DNA from: JAGOUB01 sp964640945
GTDB lineage: Bacteria; Patescibacteriota; Gracilibacteria; Peribacterales; Peribacteraceae
Direction: 5' to 3'
NCBI GenBank assembly: GCA_964640945.1
Contig: CAZXIV010000034.1
Location: forward strand, 1-5,441
DNA length: 5,441 nt
Positions within the stretch are counted from its first letter, which is position 1. Each line of letters begins with the position of its first letter. Made by a program: the position numbers and the translations under genes. Positions 4,574 through 5,441 of this stretch are shown one piece after another. The notes beneath the pieces were generated by a model that was not told the origin of the DNA, did no database searches, and saw nothing but the letters and a program-made list of their open reading frames with translations.

Positions 4574-5059
4574 GTGAGTATTCACCGTTTCTACAAGGGC
4601 ATTTTCGCCCTGGTCGCACTCGCCATTTTGTTCTTTCTGATTTTCTTTAGCCCTTGGACGTCGTTCCCTTCCTCACCTCGATCGTCGCCCTCGTCGGCGG
4701 CCGTCGGTCACTCACCCTCGCTCGTCTGTCTTGCGGCCGATGCACAGACGTACGACATCCCTGGGGGCAAGTGCACCATCTACCAAAACTGTCCCACGGG
4801 CCGTCTATCGGTGGCGATGATTGTGCAGGATGGCCGTTACCCGGAGTCGGGCCGACGCATCAACGCCACCTGCACGGAAGCGATCCTGGTTCTGGAAGGC
4901 AGCCTCGTCGTCACGCTCGGCGACGCGGAGCAAACGCTCCAGACGGGTGACCTTGTGTACGTCACGCCCGGCACGCCCTACAGCGTGGAGGGCAAAGCGC
5001 GCGCCGTGGTCTTCATCGAACCCCAGTGGGATAAGACCCAAAACACATCGGTTCCGTAA
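4574..5059 (+). CDS. Membrane-anchored cupin, paralogue of the cluster cupin
   Basis: A 161-residue protein starting at GTG 4574 behind AAGGAG. A short basic N-terminus (MSIHRFYKG) is followed by one hydrophobic helix (about residues 9-26), a Ser/Pro-rich linker (27-50), and a cupin domain (about 57-161). By the positive-inside rule the cupin faces the outside. No clear lipobox is seen, and signal cleavage cannot be excluded. The cupin shares about 55 % identity by eye with the soluble protein at 1164-1511, including PTGRLS, VQDGRYPE, CTEA, VYVTPGTPYS, VFIEP and WDxTQN. As there, the metal-binding histidines are gone: I-N-A at 96-98 replaces HxH, and Tyr136 replaces the motif 2 His. Cys67, Asn97, Cys100 and Glu102 are conserved with the paralogue. 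It is transcribed divergently from the cluster and ends in a strong terminator. Ligand unknown. Confidence 0.9.
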   Translation: MSIHRFYKGIFALVALAILFFLIFFSPWTSFPSSPRSSPSSAAVGHSPSLVCLAADAQTYDIPGGKCTIYQNCPTGRLSVAMIVQDGRYPESGRRINATCTEAILVLEGSLVVTLGDAEQTLQTGDLVYVTPGTPYSVEGKARAVVFIEPQWDKTQNTSVP

Positions 5060-5083
5060 GTGTGTCGCCACTGCTGTCACCCC

Positions 5084-5111
5084 GCCTGGACACGGATGTC
5101 CGGGCTTTTTT
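5084..5111 (+). terminator. Intrinsic terminator of the anchored cupin gene
   Basis: GCCTGGACA (5084-5092) pairs with TGTCCGGGC (5097-5105), 9 bp with one T-G wobble and a CGGA tetraloop, followed by six T (5106-5111). It starts 25 nt after the stop codon at 5059. Confidence 0.9.
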
Positions 5112-5142
5112 AAAAATCCGACTCGTGCATGCACGAGTCGGA
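5112..5142 (-). terminator. Intrinsic terminator of csrA within a 26-bp palindrome
   Basis: TCCGACTCGTGCA (5117-5129) is followed directly by its exact complement TGCACGAGTCGGA (5130-5142). Read on the minus strand the hairpin is followed by five T (5116-5112), 27 nt after the csrA stop. It adjoins the terminator of the convergent gene, sharing a T6-A5 junction. Confidence 0.85.
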
Positions 5143-5152
5143 GAGTGTCTGT

Positions 5153-5167
5153 ACCTCCCTGGGAGGT
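5153..5167. repeat. Short palindrome just after the csrA stop
   Basis: ACCTCCC (5153-5159) and GGGAGGT (5161-5167) are exact complements around a single T, 2 bp beyond the csrA stop codon. It may be a weak hairpin, a protein-binding site, or chance. On the minus-strand RNA it lies between csrA and its terminator. Confidence 0.35.
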
Positions 5168-5169
5168 GT

Positions 5170-5412
5170 TTATTTTCGGATGCGTCGTGATCGCTTCCGG
5201 GCGACCGGGGATCGTGGCGCAGTAATAGGGGTGGTGGTGTCCGTCCCCTGCGTGAGCTGCAATCGGACCCAAACTTCTTCCCGGTGGACCGGGATGTCTC
5301 CGGGGGCCTGGATGCCCAACTTCACCTTGTCCCCGCGGATTTCCACGATGGTCACAAGAATGTTGTCGCCGATCACGACCGTTTCCTGTTTCTTTCTGGA
5401 AAGTACTAACAT
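5170..5412 (-). CDS. csrA: CsrA/RsmA translational regulator with basic C-terminal tail
   Basis: An 80-residue homologue of CsrA, the homodimeric RNA-binding protein that binds GGA motifs in mRNA leaders and blocks or stabilises translation. The core MLVLSRKKQETVVIG, EIRGDKVKLGI (24-34) and APGDIPVHREEV (36-47) matches the family over residues 1-52, including Leu4, Arg6 and Arg44, the main RNA-contacting residues. Typical CsrA is about 60-65 residues; here about 20 more follow, ending in an arginine/lysine-rich tail (RSPVARKRSRRIRK, 67-80). ATG 5412 is fixed by GAGGAGG (5425-5419) six bases upstream. That site contains a GGA, and CTCG/CGAG just upstream can form a small hairpin, so autoregulation is possible. 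It ends in a 26-bp palindromic terminator and converges on the anchored cupin gene. Whether other genes precede it lies outside the window. Confidence 0.96.
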   Translation of the reverse strand: MLVLSRKKQETVVIGDNILVTIVEIRGDKVKLGIQAPGDIPVHREEVWVRLQLTQGTDTTTPITAPRSPVARKRSRRIRK

Positions 5413-5441
5413 ATGAAGCCTCCTCGCTTCGAGAACCCTCC

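Noticed and set aside
4202..4585. Minus-strand frame of 127 codons in the divergent region
   Set aside because: It would contain the promoter boxes and translate straight through the terminator hairpin, and it overlaps the start of the anchored cupin. No recognisable domain.
1..5441. CRISPR array, tandem repeats or transposase genes
   Set aside because: No regularly spaced repeats and no transposase motifs were seen on either strand.

Overview
The window reads as a bacterial chromosome segment of roughly 60 % GC. It carries a CCA-encoding tRNA-Tyr, a CsrA-type regulator, factor-independent terminators and sigma70-like promoters. Standard stop codons fit throughout. The phylum cannot be fixed from the sequence. 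Three genes lack a Shine-Dalgarno motif and the CsrA has a basic tail, which fits an under-sampled lineage such as Planctomycetota or a candidate phylum, but this is only a guess.

Layout, left to right. Bases 1-65 (-) are the first codons of a membrane or exported protein that runs off the edge. A very strong G-quadruplex motif (69-91) abuts its start codon. Bases 186-344 (+) hold a promoter and a type II tRNA-Tyr whose elbow carries the unusual pair A18/G55. Bases 393-1160 (+) hold an unrecognised, only moderately supported gene. It converges with 3 bp spacing on a minus-strand cluster. That cluster, in transcription order, is an unrecognised 461-residue protein (4151-2766), an M24 metallopeptidase (2650-1526) and a small soluble cupin (1511-1164).

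The 422-bp region 4152-4573 separates this cluster from a divergent gene (4574-5059, +). It holds overlapping divergent promoters and, on the minus side, a leader of about 290 nt with an intrinsic terminator in its middle, so the cluster looks attenuated. The divergent gene encodes a membrane-anchored paralogue of the cluster's cupin. At the right end csrA (5412-5170, -) converges on it, and two terminators lie back to back between them.

Working model (inference): one locus deploys two versions of the same unusual cupin, one cytosolic and one tethered outside the membrane. Both have lost the histidines that normally bind metal. They flank a protein of unknown fold and an aminopeptidase-like enzyme. 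The 461-residue protein shows only a faint layout resemblance to the PvcA/DIT1 isocyanide synthases. If that held up, the locus could be a small-molecule or modified-amino-acid pathway. Without a profile search it remains an unassigned system.
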